Assembly: GCA_964345775.1 (NCBI GenBank)
Contig: CAYFSO010000002.1
Span: 1 to 64,000 of the forward strand
Source of the DNA: M55B154 sp964345775
Lineage (GTDB): Bacteria; Spirochaetota; UBA4802; UB4802
Length of the DNA stretch: 64,000 bases
Reading direction: 5' to 3'
The notes beneath the pieces were generated by a model. That model did not search any database. It saw nothing but the letters and a program-made list of their open reading frames with translations, and was not told the origin of the DNA. Positions 34,450 to 43,651 of the stretch are shown here, one piece after another. The stretch's first letter is position 1; the number at the start of each line of letters is the position of its first letter. The translations under genes and the position numbers were made by a program.

Positions 34450-35436
34450 TTACCAGTCCACACCTCCATTCTCATCAAAGTTGAGCATGAGGGGGGCCTT
34501 TTTTACCGAAGATGGAAGCTTGAGGGCAGCCTGTCCCTTCAGCTTGTAATCGGCACTGCTTCGTTTCAACGCCTGCTGAATGTTGGAACTGAGCTTTCTT
34601 GAAGAGAATGTGTTCATTACCCTGATAACCGACGTGGTGCCCCGCCTGTATGTTTTGTCCGTGGTTCCGGTTATGAGATTTTCGTCATCCATGAAAAAGT
34701 TGTATGTGCAACTGGTAAAGTTCATGGCGGCACGGGTCTCGTTTTTAAGTACAATATCGAAACTCATCTTTATGGGTATATCAATTTTTGAGGGATCTAT
34801 AGACGAGGAGCTGCTCTTCCCCGACAGAAGGGAGTCCAGCATGCCGTAGGCCTGGCTGGCGCTGACACCTGACCGCTGCTGCGCGAGGGATTCCATGACC
34901 TCCTTCATGGAAGGCATGTGAAGCTTGAAGTTTTTCAACGCCAGGGTTGGTTTCAACGCGGGCATCTTCTTTTTCACGCTGTAGGGGAATGTCATCGACG
35001 GGGGCACACCCGGAATGCCCAGGCTTGGCACCTTCACCAGGATGTCTCCCTTGATGGTGCAGTTTATGTAATCCCGTCTTGTGTAGTTCTTTACAGCCCT
35101 GGCAAGCTCCCGGTAGGTGATGGTGACACTGAGAGGTGTTGTGCTGGAGGATTGCCGTTCTACCCTGATCTCTTTGCTGGTTTTCGAACTGAACACCCGG
35201 TCGTTCTCAACAAGAAAATCAAAGGTGACCCCTGCAAGCCTGATGGTAACGGGATACGGGTTGTCTATGGCCACGTCGAACAAGAAGGTTATGTCCTGCA
35301 AAGAAATGGACTCGATGTCAACACCGGTAATACGGGCGGTTGGCTTTTTCTCGAACATGGCAGGATCAAAACTGGCACACTGAATCAGCATCGAGGCTGT
35401 TATTATAAGAAAGAAGGGAAGCAGTTTCTTTTTCAT
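34450..35436 (-). CDS. LEA14-like/WHy-domain lipoprotein
   Basis: 328 residues from ATG 35436, with AGGAGG upstream. A signal peptide ends in the lipobox-like SMLIQCAS, so the mature protein probably begins with Cys20; Gln before Cys is relaxed relative to the enterobacterial lipobox. Two LEA14/WHy-type domains are likely: residues 40-160 (VAIDNPYPVTIRLAGVTFDF is the typical water-stress strand) and about 215-320 (FDIVLKNETRAAMNFTSCTY). Such domains are beta sandwiches of unknown binding partner. A Ser-rich linker (SGKSSSSS) joins them. Probably anchored on the outer membrane. Confidence 0.75.
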   Translation of the reverse strand: MKKKLLPFFLIITASMLIQCASFDPAMFEKKPTARITGVDIESISLQDITFLFDVAIDNPYPVTIRLAGVTFDFLVENDRVFSSKTSKEIRVERQSSSTTPLSVTITYRELARAVKNYTRRDYINCTIKGDILVKVPSLGIPGVPPSMTFPYSVKKKMPALKPTLALKNFKLHMPSMKEVMESLAQQRSGVSASQAYGMLDSLLSGKSSSSSIDPSKIDIPIKMSFDIVLKNETRAAMNFTSCTYNFFMDDENLITGTTDKTYRRGTTSVIRVMNTFSSRKLSSNIQQALKRSSADYKLKGQAALKLPSSVKKAPLMLNFDENGGVDW

Positions 35437-35592
35437 GGAAATCCTCCTGGGATCTGTTTGTATGAGATCGAAGCGAGTATAAAACAAGCCATAACGGGTG
35501 TCAAGCAAAGCCCGGTTTTGTTTTGTACTTGAAAGAGAGAGGGGGGTCTGTTGTATAATTGTTTTTTACGTGAACCAGGAGGACTTTACGGG

Positions 35593-36399
35593 GTGACAGG
35601 AAAAAAAGTATCATTGTATTTTCTTGCCGGTATCCTGCTTTTGTGTGCCGTGCAACAGGACGGGTGGGCACAGAGAACCAAAAGCAGTCAAAGTGCCGGT
35701 GAACAGCGAAAGGCGGAGAAGGGGCTTAAAGATAACAAGTACTTCTTCTACTTCATCGACTCAACTGTTTCTAACTTCGGGAGCGAAGAAGAAAAGGAGA
35801 TCTTCAGGGAAGCAATTCAGCGCCATATAATGGCCCGTTTCCTGTACATGAAGTTCAGGTTCAGTGAATCATACAGGGAGATACGGAGATCGCAGGAACT
35901 GCTGATCAAGGTGTACAGAAGTACTTTAAAACGGGATCTTGAGAATACCATGTCCCTTCTGAACGGTTTTGCAGGACTGATCGCAGGTTCAGAGGCAGTA
36001 AGGCCCAGGCATTACCTGCACCTGGGATACAGGGACAAGAAAGTGGCGGAAACTCATATGATGATGGCTGATAATTACAGGGAGAGCCTGCTGTCGATGC
36101 GGCTGTACAAGTACGTGCGGGCCATAAAGAAGGCCAAGCACGGGAAACGCTATGCCTTCCTTGCCTACATTTATGTATCGTCGACTATACGTGAACAGTT
36201 TCAGATGAAACCGCTTACCTTTGACAGGATAGAGGATTACATCAACCGGCTTGCAGATGAGAACAGTAAAGATGTGTATCTTACCATACATTACGATAAT
36301 TATTACAGGCTGCATAAGGAACAGTCATTCTATGACAGGGTATGGAACGACCCCTCCCTGCGGGACCTGCCTGAATACAGTGAATACATGTCAGAATAG
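35593..36399 (+). CDS. Exported helical protein, paralogue of the 40232-40900 gene
   Basis: 268 residues from GTG 35593, with AGGAGG at 35577-35584. The signal peptide is VTGKKVSLYFLAGILLLCAVQ with a WAQ cleavage site. The mature protein is almost all helical: NFGSEEEKEIFREAIQRHIM, RFLYMKFRFSESYREI, LLSMRLYKYVRAIKKAKH. This helical order and several residues match the gene at 40232-40900, suggesting duplication, although identity is low. The next gene, a lytic transglycosylase, starts 16 bp after its stop and is probably co-expressed. Possibly a periplasmic partner of cell-wall remodelling; the family is not recognised. Confidence 0.6.
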   Translation: MTGKKVSLYFLAGILLLCAVQQDGWAQRTKSSQSAGEQRKAEKGLKDNKYFFYFIDSTVSNFGSEEEKEIFREAIQRHIMARFLYMKFRFSESYREIRRSQELLIKVYRSTLKRDLENTMSLLNGFAGLIAGSEAVRPRHYLHLGYRDKKVAETHMMMADNYRESLLSMRLYKYVRAIKKAKHGKRYAFLAYIYVSSTIREQFQMKPLTFDRIEDYINRLADENSKDVYLTIHYDNYYRLHKEQSFYDRVWNDPSLRDLPEYSEYMSE

Positions 36400-36415
36400 C
36401 GTACAGGTGTTAATT

Positions 36416-38686
36416 ATGAAGAGAATAGCAACCATATTGTTTGTGATCATCATGCTGTCATGTGCACAGCAGGATGGCCGAACGGACGGGCTTTCCAGCC
36501 TGGGTTTTTACGGCAGCAGCAGTGATATCATAAATGAACTTTCATCCCGGAAAAACATGTCATGGAGGGAGCATTTCATCCTTGGGCGTGCGTATCATGA
36601 TGAAAAGAAATACAAGAGTGCCATGCTGCATTATGCCAACAGTTGCTTCAGCAGCCACAGGGATCATGAGCTTACCCTGTATGCACAACCGGTGTATAGT
36701 TTTGTATCAGGATACCATTTCAAGTCTCCCCTGTACGATGAGGCGGTATACATGATAGGGGAATTGTTTTTCCAGTACATGGAATACGAACACGTTATCA
36801 AGTTCATGGACCTGCTCGATGCCGACGGGTCCGCGCGTTACAGGGACGGGATCATTCTCATGGCAAAGGCACAGCAAAAGTTAAAAAAATATGACGACGC
36901 AATGAAAACGCTGCAGGATGTGGAGCAGAATTATAGTGATGTCTCGTCCAGGCAGATGATCCGTATTCGACTGGCATCGGTGAATGAAAAGAAAGATGAC
37001 CATGAAGGGGCAATTGACTGGTACCTGAAGGTTATTGAAATGGATGGATCAAGCTGGCAGGCAGGCATAGCAGCCAGGAGAATACGGGACATACTGAAAA
37101 AAACCGGTGCAGGGCTTGATAATGAACAGCAGCTTTTACTTGGAACAGGCCTGTACCACGCACGTGAATACAAAGACGCATCGGGGATACTGGGTAAGCT
37201 GGATGACAGGGTTGCCCGGCGGTACCTTGTCCGCTCGCTTGTGCGTGATAAAAAGATGAAGGATGCGGAGAAGGTAATTCAGAAGCACCGTGGCAGTGAA
37301 AAGGTATACCACTCCCTGCTTTCAACCATGGCAGATGAACTCTGGTCAATGAGACGGCGACACAATGCGTTGTCAATCTATAGAAAGCTTCTCTCGGCCG
37401 GGGAGCCGGAAAGGAAAAAAGCTATTCGAAAAATAGCGTTTTACCAGGAAGAGCGGAAAAGAAAAGATTTTATTACATATGCACGCATGTACGTGAAGGA
37501 CTATCCCGAAGATCCCTGGTCAGAAAAGCTCCTGTGGCTGATGGCACGTGATTCCCTGGCGAAGGGAAACAAAAAAAACGCAATGATCCTCCTTGAGAAA
37601 TCGGCGAGATCCTTTCCCGGTGGAAGGGATGCTGACCGTGTGCGCTACTGGCTGGTGAAGCTGTATGATGATTTTCAAAGACGGGATGATGCCAGGAACG
37701 TTGAAGTTGAGCTTTTGTCAAGGCACCCCGGCTCATCGTATACATGGATGCACATGGAAAAGATGTCAGGCAGAACAGATGTGGATGATTTGAAGAAGAA
37801 GTTTGACCAGGCCCTGGAAAACAACCGGGAGGATGAAGTAAAATTTACCCACCTCATGATGCTTTTCATGCAAAAGGATTATGATGAATGCAGGAAACGG
37901 AGAGAGAAGGTCTTTTCAAGGTCATGGGCAAAGGGCTACGTGGAGTTGATCAAAGGAATAGAGGGAAAGAAGACCAGGTCGCAATATGCGGACAACATTG
38001 CATCAATGGAACCTTTTTTCAGGGTTGGATACCTTGAGGGAATACGAAGGGAAGCGGCCATATTGCCCGGCACCGATGACGTGAACCACGACAGGGCATT
38101 GATGGCGTTTCACTATGGTTCGGAATACGGCCACCACGCCATCGCCGTGCAGGGGCTCTTAAACCTGTTCAAAGAATATGGTGTTGATGAGAATATTGCC
38201 CTTCTCCCTGAAAAGGTTGTGACAGAATTGCTTCCCCTTGCATTCAGTGATTGCGTGGAAAAGGCCTCTGCCTATTCAGGTATAGATAAAAACATGATAT
38301 ATTCGGTTATCAAGGCGGAATCGCTGTATAATCCCCACGCGGTTTCACCGGCAGGTGCCGTAGGGCTTATGCAGTTGATGCCGGCCACGGCCAGGGATAT
38401 TGCCAGTCAGATGAAGCTGAGATCATATGACCTGAAGGACCCGTGCACTTCAATAAAGATGGGGGCACATTACCTGAAATGGCTGAAGGGTTATTTTAAA
38501 AATGATTTTGAGGACATGGTTGCAGGGTACAATGCGGGTGCCGGGAACGTGAAGAAATGGGATAAGAACCGGGACTACGCCGACGATGATTACTTCATTG
38601 CCCTGCTTCCCTTTGATGAAACCAGGGGATACATTCTTCGTACACGCAGGTTCTATTTGCAGTACCAGGCCGTATATAACGATTAA
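36416..38686 (+). CDS. Lipoprotein lytic transglycosylase with TPR-like repeats (Slt-type)
   Basis: 756 residues from ATG 36416. An N-terminal signal (MKRIATILFVIIMLSCAQQ) has a lipobox (MLSC), so the protein is probably lipid-anchored. Residues 40-580 form repeated helices of the TPR type (for example FILGRAYHDEKKYKSAMLHY, HNALSIYRKLLSAGEPERK), like the alpha-toroid of Slt70. The C-terminal domain is a lysozyme-like transglycosylase: catalytic E635 in VIKAESLYNP, then GAVGLMQLMPATA and VAGYNAGAGNVKKW. The enzyme cleaves peptidoglycan glycan strands. It lies between an exported helical gene and a FecR-domain gene. Confidence 0.9.
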   Translation: MKRIATILFVIIMLSCAQQDGRTDGLSSLGFYGSSSDIINELSSRKNMSWREHFILGRAYHDEKKYKSAMLHYANSCFSSHRDHELTLYAQPVYSFVSGYHFKSPLYDEAVYMIGELFFQYMEYEHVIKFMDLLDADGSARYRDGIILMAKAQQKLKKYDDAMKTLQDVEQNYSDVSSRQMIRIRLASVNEKKDDHEGAIDWYLKVIEMDGSSWQAGIAARRIRDILKKTGAGLDNEQQLLLGTGLYHAREYKDASGILGKLDDRVARRYLVRSLVRDKKMKDAEKVIQKHRGSEKVYHSLLSTMADELWSMRRRHNALSIYRKLLSAGEPERKKAIRKIAFYQEERKRKDFITYARMYVKDYPEDPWSEKLLWLMARDSLAKGNKKNAMILLEKSARSFPGGRDADRVRYWLVKLYDDFQRRDDARNVEVELLSRHPGSSYTWMHMEKMSGRTDVDDLKKKFDQALENNREDEVKFTHLMMLFMQKDYDECRKRREKVFSRSWAKGYVELIKGIEGKKTRSQYADNIASMEPFFRVGYLEGIRREAAILPGTDDVNHDRALMAFHYGSEYGHHAIAVQGLLNLFKEYGVDENIALLPEKVVTELLPLAFSDCVEKASAYSGIDKNMIYSVIKAESLYNPHAVSPAGAVGLMQLMPATARDIASQMKLRSYDLKDPCTSIKMGAHYLKWLKGYFKNDFEDMVAGYNAGAGNVKKWDKNRDYADDDYFIALLPFDETRGYILRTRRFYLQYQAVYND

Positions 38687-38765
38687 TGATACAGGTATAT
38701 TTTTGTTGCCTGAAAATAATTTTCGCGGGTATAGTATAAAGAAGCACGTTAAACGGGGGTTGCTG

Positions 38766-39461
38766 ATGAGTTTAAAATACCAGTGTATTGTCCTATGCTG
38801 CATTCTTCTTGTTGCTACTGGCCTGTATGCAAGGCCCGTGGGCAAGGTTGTGCAGCTGGTTGGTAACGTGGATATCATGTCCATGAAAACCGGCAAGCGT
38901 ACAGTTCCCGAAATGGATACGGTGGTACACAGCGATGATAAAATACGTACGGGAAAAAAGTCCCTTGTGGCCATTTTGCTCAATGACGGAACCAGGCTTA
39001 TGATCAAGGAGGTTTCGGTGGTAAATGTGGCAGCATTGAAGCTTCGGGACACCGATCCTCCAAGCAAGATCCGCATGCTTACCGGCAAGCTGCGGCTGAT
39101 CGTCAAAAAGACATTCAAAAAAAGCAAATTTGTTCTCAAAACACCAACGGCCATTGCGGGGGTGAGAGGTACGGATTTCGGTGCAATCGCCACAAGAAAT
39201 GAAACAAGGATAGTCGTCTTTGACGGAGAAGTCGAGGTGGGCAATGTTCGTGACAATATACTCAAATCCTACGTGTTGAAGGAACGGGAAGAGGTCTCGG
39301 TTAAGGAAAATCGTCCACCGTCATCTCCCCGGGTGGTGCCTTCAAATGTTTTGTCGTCATGGTTTGATTACTATGTTATCGATGAACGGAAAAACAAGAT
39401 AATTCGAAAAGACCGGGAGGATGGCCTGATTGACAGGTTGTTGCGTAAAAAGGATTACTGA
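38766..39461 (+). CDS. Exported FecR-domain protein
   Basis: 231 residues from ATG 38766. Signal peptide MSLKYQCIVLCCILLVATG ending LYA. The mature region is a FecR domain: VGKVVQLVGNVDI, DDKIRTGKKSLVAILLNDGT, and VLKTPTAIAGVRGTDFG, the diagnostic end. FecR domains occur in TonB-linked sensors and as free periplasmic proteins; there is no anti-sigma N-terminus or TonB receptor here. The last 32 bp overlap the next gene. Possibly an envelope-associated scaffold or ligand-binding protein. Confidence 0.85.
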   Translation: MSLKYQCIVLCCILLVATGLYARPVGKVVQLVGNVDIMSMKTGKRTVPEMDTVVHSDDKIRTGKKSLVAILLNDGTRLMIKEVSVVNVAALKLRDTDPPSKIRMLTGKLRLIVKKTFKKSKFVLKTPTAIAGVRGTDFGAIATRNETRIVVFDGEVEVGNVRDNILKSYVLKEREEVSVKENRPPSSPRVVPSNVLSSWFDYYVIDERKNKIIRKDREDGLIDRLLRKKDY

Positions 39462-40227
39462 TGTTTTTGGTCACCTGCTGTGTATCCTCGTGATGGGGCT
39501 GGTCTTTCTGCAATGTGCCGGTCCTTTGATTGTTGACAGGGACAGGGACTATGCAGAAAAACTGATCAGGCAGATGGAAAGTAAGAACTGGCAGCAAAGA
39601 GAGCAGGCTGCTGAAGAGCTTGCTCTCTACCCGGGAAAAGAATCTACCGCTGCACTTGTTGATGCCCTTGATGACAGGCATGGGGCAGTTATTATCCAGG
39701 CATTACAGTCACTTGCGCCGCGAACATCACCTGAAGCCCTTCCCGAAATAAGAAAACTTGCAAAAAATCACAGAAGTCCCAATGTACGATGGTATGCACT
39801 ACAGGCCCTCGCCGGGTACGAAGATGCCCTCAACGCTCCAGTATTTCTTGATGGTCTTCAAAGCGACGACTGGCTTATACGGGAAGCGTCCATTATCGGC
39901 CTGCTGAAGGTTGAAGATTACGGCACAAGGTACGTGTGCCTGCCGGCCATAGTGGAGACATTGAATGACCTCAGTACAAGTGTGCAGATAGCCGCCATGA
40001 ACCACCTGAGCCTTATTGACGACAGGATCTACAATATCCTCGTGAGCAAAATTAAAGAGGGATCTGACAGCAGCCCGGCCGTAATGGGTGCCGCTCTTGG
40101 GGCACTCGGGGATTACAGGCTGGATGCTGAAACGCACGAAAGGGTGGTAGAATTACTGGGCCATCAGAACAGGAACATACGGCTGATGGCCCTGAGATTA
40201 TTGAAGCGGAACAAAAAGCTATGGTAA
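39430..40227 (+). CDS. HEAT-repeat lipoprotein
   Basis: 265 residues from a TTG start at 39430, supported by GGGAGG at 39415-39420 nine bases before it. The N-terminal hydrophobic segment ends LVFLQCAGP, a relaxed lipobox with Gln before Cys. The rest is five or more HEAT/armadillo-like repeats of about 35 residues (for example VDALDDRHGAVIIQALQSLA; DDWLIREASIIGLLKVED; MGAALGALGDYRL). HEAT repeats act in protein-protein interaction. It overlaps the FecR-domain gene by 32 bp, so translational coupling is likely, and converges on the next gene with a 4-bp gap. Confidence 0.8.
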   Translation: MTGCCVKRITDVFGHLLCILVMGLVFLQCAGPLIVDRDRDYAEKLIRQMESKNWQQREQAAEELALYPGKESTAALVDALDDRHGAVIIQALQSLAPRTSPEALPEIRKLAKNHRSPNVRWYALQALAGYEDALNAPVFLDGLQSDDWLIREASIIGLLKVEDYGTRYVCLPAIVETLNDLSTSVQIAAMNHLSLIDDRIYNILVSKIKEGSDSSPAVMGAALGALGDYRLDAETHERVVELLGHQNRNIRLMALRLLKRNKKLW

Positions 40228-40231
40228 CACG

Positions 40232-40900
40232 TCAGTTCTTTTTTTCTTTTTCAACGTATACCTTGTTCTGCATGTCTACAATGTCTTTTTCGAATTTTTC
40301 AGGGACTTCCATTTCAAGTGCCTCATACACCTTAAAGCAGTTTTCCTTTGCCCTCCTGTAATAGAATATGGCTTCGATGGGGCGTGATCGCTCAAGGTAG
40401 TCATTTGCCATCTGTATGGCGTAGCTGGCATTACTTACGAGGGGGTCAACCGATTCATTCGGTTTCTCCTTATCAATTGAAGATTTGAGCTGATGTTTCA
40501 CCCCCATTTTTATCACGTCCACATGGAGCTGTTCAGCTGTTTCCTTGTATTTCTTTGCAAGCTCGGTTGCAACACTTAGAATTTGCTTTTCGTTCTGTGT
40601 AAAGAGGTTTGCTGACTCCACAAACTGCTTGCGGTAGTAGAGGGCACTGGCCTTCGCGTAGTCATTTACCAGTTTCTCGAACAGTGATTCTCCTTCACCG
40701 TAGTTGAAAATGGCTGTTCTCAGCTGCTTTATCTTCTTGAAGTTTTCATAGCTGAGCCTGTTTATTACAGCCTCTGGATCATAAAGCGGATTGAACTCCT
40801 TTTCCGGTGTTTTGCTTTCAGTGGTTTCCTGTGCAGGCAAAGCCACGCCAAGTAATAGTATAGCCATAACTAAAGCTGTTAGTTGAAATCCTTTTCTCAT
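40232..40900 (-). CDS. Exported helical protein, paralogue of the 35593-36399 gene
   Basis: 222 residues from ATG 40900 with AAGGAG upstream. Signal peptide MRKGFQLTALVMAILLLGVA with an LPAQE cleavage site. The mature protein is helix-rich: FNYGEGESLFEKLVNDYAKA, SALYYRKQFVESANLFTQNE, IFYYRRAKENCFKVYEAL. These segments line up in the same order as NFGSEEEKEIFREAIQRHI, RFLYMKFRFSESYREIRRSQ and RLYKYVRAIKKAKHGKRYAF of the 35593 gene. It stands on the opposite strand at the far end of the envelope locus. Function unknown. Confidence 0.6.
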   Translation of the reverse strand: MRKGFQLTALVMAILLLGVALPAQETTESKTPEKEFNPLYDPEAVINRLSYENFKKIKQLRTAIFNYGEGESLFEKLVNDYAKASALYYRKQFVESANLFTQNEKQILSVATELAKKYKETAEQLHVDVIKMGVKHQLKSSIDKEKPNESVDPLVSNASYAIQMANDYLERSRPIEAIFYYRRAKENCFKVYEALEMEVPEKFEKDIVDMQNKVYVEKEKKN

Positions 40901-41016
40901 TGTGGTATTCTCCTTGTACTTGATGTATGACATAATTGCCGTTGAAAAATATGTAATAATATTGTAAGTGTACGACAGCAAAATGTAAAGTCAAGAAAAA
41001 TGTAACAGGAGTATGT

Positions 41017-41796
41017 ATGAACAGGAGATTTACTATCGGCGTCATAGGAACCGGGCATCTTGCTTCTGCCGTAATAGAGGGAATGATGCAGACAGAGAAC
41101 GAATACAGCTTTATCCTGTCACCACGAAATGAAAAGCGCTCGGAGGAACTTGACAGGAAGCATCCCCGTTGCAGAAAGGCACGTTCAAGCCAGGAGGTAC
41201 TGGAGGTATGCGATGCGGCTGTCCTTTCGGTTCCTCCTTCAGAATACGGTGTTGTTGCAAAGGATGTACGCTGGCCCACCAGGCTTCCCATGCTTTCTTT
41301 CCTGGTGGGGGTAGGGACAAACAGGTTAAAGGAGGCTTTCGGGTGTACCCATGTGTACAGGGTTCTCCCATTCCCGTCCGCCTCGCTTGCTGAAAGCCCA
41401 ACCCTTCTTTATCCCGATGCGCAACCGGCCAGGTCAATATGTGAAATGATGGGTGAGGTTATTCCGTTGAAAAGTGAAGAAGAATTTGATCTGTATACGG
41501 GGGTAACCCCTCTTGCCGGTTTCAGTTATTACCTCATGGAGTGCATACAGCGCTGGTGCGGGAACAGTATCCCGGTTGAATACCCGGCGAAAATAATCAG
41601 AAGCACCCTGTCATTATACCTTTCTCAGCAGAAGGAAGGTGAAGACGTGAGCACAGACCAGTTCGCCACCCCGGGGGGGCTTACCAGCCACGCATTCAAG
41701 GTGCTGGATGGAAACGGGATGTGTGATATGGTGGGATCGTACCTTAACGCGGTCAGGGAGCGCCTTGATTTGATCGAAAAGGACAATTCCCGGTGA
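41017..41796 (+). CDS. Pyrroline-5-carboxylate reductase-like (ProC family) protein
   Basis: 259 residues. The N-terminal IGVIGTGHLASAVIEGM is an NADP-binding Rossmann motif of the ProC type. The C-terminal FATPGGLTSHAFKVLD resembles the ProC segment SPGGTT-x-x-A, and FPSASLAESPTLLYPD in the middle matches the P-x-x-P-x-x-x-x-x-G-x-x-x region. Standard ProC reduces pyrroline-5-carboxylate to proline. This one has a reduced C-terminal dimerisation part and lacks some active-site Ser/Thr, so another imine or related role is possible. A strong hairpin terminator follows at 41821. Confidence 0.75.
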   Translation: MNRRFTIGVIGTGHLASAVIEGMMQTENEYSFILSPRNEKRSEELDRKHPRCRKARSSQEVLEVCDAAVLSVPPSEYGVVAKDVRWPTRLPMLSFLVGVGTNRLKEAFGCTHVYRVLPFPSASLAESPTLLYPDAQPARSICEMMGEVIPLKSEEEFDLYTGVTPLAGFSYYLMECIQRWCGNSIPVEYPAKIIRSTLSLYLSQQKEGEDVSTDQFATPGGLTSHAFKVLDGNGMCDMVGSYLNAVRERLDLIEKDNSR

Positions 41797-41820
41797 ACCC
41801 TTCCTGTATCGGCTGAACAG

Positions 41821-41846
41821 GGGAGCCGTACCGGCTCCCGGTTTTA
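41821..41846 (+). terminator. Rho-independent terminator after the ProC-like gene
   Basis: GGGAGCCG-TAC-CGGCTCCC is a perfect 8-bp stem with a 3-nt loop, followed by GGTTTTAT. It lies 25 bp after the ProC-like stop. It also lies just past the 3' end of the convergent FmdB-like gene and may serve both. Confidence 0.75.
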
Positions 41847-41852
41847 TATGCC

Positions 41853-42044
41853 TCATCCACCGCCAGCGGAAGGGGCACAGTTACCCCCCGATTTACCCGT
41901 TCCCGAAGAGGAGAAAAGAGAAAAAACCTTCTCGGTGAGATCAGAACCGCAGGAGGGGCATTTTCCTCCTGTAAAATCTCCCATTTTTCTCAGCTCGCTG
42001 AAGATCTCACCACACTGCCTGCATTTAAACTCGTACACCGGCAT
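41853..42044 (-). CDS. FmdB-family zinc-ribbon protein
   Basis: 63 residues. MPVYEFKCRQCGEIFSELRK and KCPSCGSDL match the FmdB/CxxC-CxxC zinc-ribbon family; both CxxC pairs are intact, and a Gly/Ser-rich tail follows. Members are named from an FmdB regulator of amidase/formamidase genes, but most are of unknown role. It is separated from the next gene by about 170 bp without a clear ORF. Confidence 0.85.
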   Translation of the reverse strand: MPVYEFKCRQCGEIFSELRKMGDFTGGKCPSCGSDLTEKVFSLFSSSGTGKSGGNCAPSAGGG

Positions 42045-42215
42045 GGAACATTACCTCGTATTGCATTTGAACAAAATTTTATAAATAATCAATATTATGT
42101 TTGCACCACACAAACAAAAACGTATATTGTACGTGCGAATAACAACGACATGTTATAATTTTAGAATATACTTAACTCTTGCTCTTTTGTCAACATTTTA
42201 TGTGGTAATTAATCG

Positions 42216-43538
42216 ATGAACCTTCTGACCATACTTTCTTTTCTTTCGTTCATTATGCTGGTTCCGCTGGCCGTAAAAGTAATGCAAACCGGTATACGAA
42301 GTACACTTCACCGGGTGTTTTTCTTCCTTGTCCTTGCCTTCATGATGGTAACCCTGCAGAGGCTAATGCTGAGCGTGGTGCAGGACCCTGGTACTGTTGA
42401 CCTGGTGTACCGTTATCTTTCAGCGGGGATGTACCTGTTTCCCGGTATTGTTTTGCACCTGATACTTGTGATAACCCGGCGTGACTGGCTTCTGGGCCAG
42501 TGGTGGACATACCTGCTGTTGTATGGAATTGGTTTTATTCGAACGTATGAAGCGCTGACCGGGTTTTATACTATTGAAAAGGTTGTGTTGACCACATGGG
42601 GATGGCAGCCCATATACATGACGGGTTCCGCGTGGTACATGGTATATAATGTATACATGGTTCTGTTTGTATACGGTGGATTGCTGTACGCCCTGACCTG
42701 GAGCAGGTCTCATCCGCATCCCGCAGAGAAGAAGCAGGTAAAAATAGTTGTTTTCTCCATGATGCTGCTCAGCTTCCTGGGTATATGTACGGATTTTTTT
42801 CTGCCGGTTATGGGGATCAACTCGGTACCCCCGCTTGCACATGTATACCTTTCAATATGGTCACTGGGGATATGGTATGCCATAAAGAAATACAGGCTTC
42901 TCAGTATCGGCTATTCAATCGCTTCAAGGGAAGTGGTGCAAATAGTCAACGATGCGGTTTTCATTACAGCATCTGATTATACCATAGTTGATGTGAACCC
43001 GGCTGCCCGGGTTATGCTGGGGTATTCGCGAAAAGAGCTGGTATATACCCTCATTACCGGGTATATGCATGATGAACCCAGTAAGATCAGTCCAGCCTCT
43101 TTCCTGGATGAACATGGACGGGTGAAAGTAATACTGGATATGCCGGTAACTATGATCGCAAAGAATAAAACCCATATACCGGTATCACTCTCCGTTTCAA
43201 CGATAAAAAACAGGAAGGGGCACATACAGGGCATTATCATGGCAGCCAGGGATCTTACTATTAGAAGCGAACTTGAAAGAAGCAGGGATAAGCTCCTTGG
43301 TGAATTACAGGCGGCCATGGGTACCATAAAGCAGTTAACTGGTCTGCTTCCAATCTGTTCCCAGTGTAAGCGGATAAGGAACGAAGACGGCTCATGGCAG
43401 GAAATTGAAGTATACGTGCATGATCATTCAAATGCAGACTTTACCCATGGTATCTGCCCCGACTGCGTGCGAAAAATGTATCCAGATATCGCCGATTCAA
43501 TCCTGGAAAAGCATTTCCCTGAGAAAAAGGGAACCTGA
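42216..43538 (+). CDS. Membrane PAS-domain sensor with C-terminal Cys motif
   Basis: 440 residues. The first 230 form about seven hydrophobic helices, like the histidine-kinase N-terminal 7TM sensor. A PAS domain follows (about 240-355; AVFITASDYTIVDVNPAARVMLGYSR), then a coiled segment (LERSRDKLLGELQAAMG). The last 65 carry LPICSQCKRIRNEDGSWQEI and FTHGICPDCVRKMYP, a four-Cys motif seen at the end of some bacterial PAS regulators; here it follows the coil with no histidine-kinase or GGDEF domain. The output is unknown: a zinc or redox switch is possible. No response regulator is adjacent. Confidence 0.8.
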   Translation: MNLLTILSFLSFIMLVPLAVKVMQTGIRSTLHRVFFFLVLAFMMVTLQRLMLSVVQDPGTVDLVYRYLSAGMYLFPGIVLHLILVITRRDWLLGQWWTYLLLYGIGFIRTYEALTGFYTIEKVVLTTWGWQPIYMTGSAWYMVYNVYMVLFVYGGLLYALTWSRSHPHPAEKKQVKIVVFSMMLLSFLGICTDFFLPVMGINSVPPLAHVYLSIWSLGIWYAIKKYRLLSIGYSIASREVVQIVNDAVFITASDYTIVDVNPAARVMLGYSRKELVYTLITGYMHDEPSKISPASFLDEHGRVKVILDMPVTMIAKNKTHIPVSLSVSTIKNRKGHIQGIIMAARDLTIRSELERSRDKLLGELQAAMGTIKQLTGLLPICSQCKRIRNEDGSWQEIEVYVHDHSNADFTHGICPDCVRKMYPDIADSILEKHFPEKKGT

Positions 43539-43599
43539 TAAAGCAATCCCCCGATAATTTCATGCCGCCAACGGTTTGTTGTGTCCTTCAAAAGGTGGC

Positions 43600-43629
43600 T
43601 TGACATCAGGCTGCAGCAATGCTTATATA
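43600..43629 (+). promoter_or_regulatory. Likely sigma-70 promoter for surE
   Basis: TTGACA at 43600-43605 and TATATA at 43624-43629 with 18-bp spacing, 23 bp before the surE start. The first element is an exact -35 consensus and the second matches 5 of 6 positions of TATAAT. Confidence 0.6.
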
Positions 43630-43651
43630 CACCATTGACGGGAAGGGGTAT

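Noticed and set aside
38450..39265. 271-residue frame antisense to the transglycosylase and FecR genes
   Set aside because: Both sense genes have clear domains; the antisense product has no recognisable motif.
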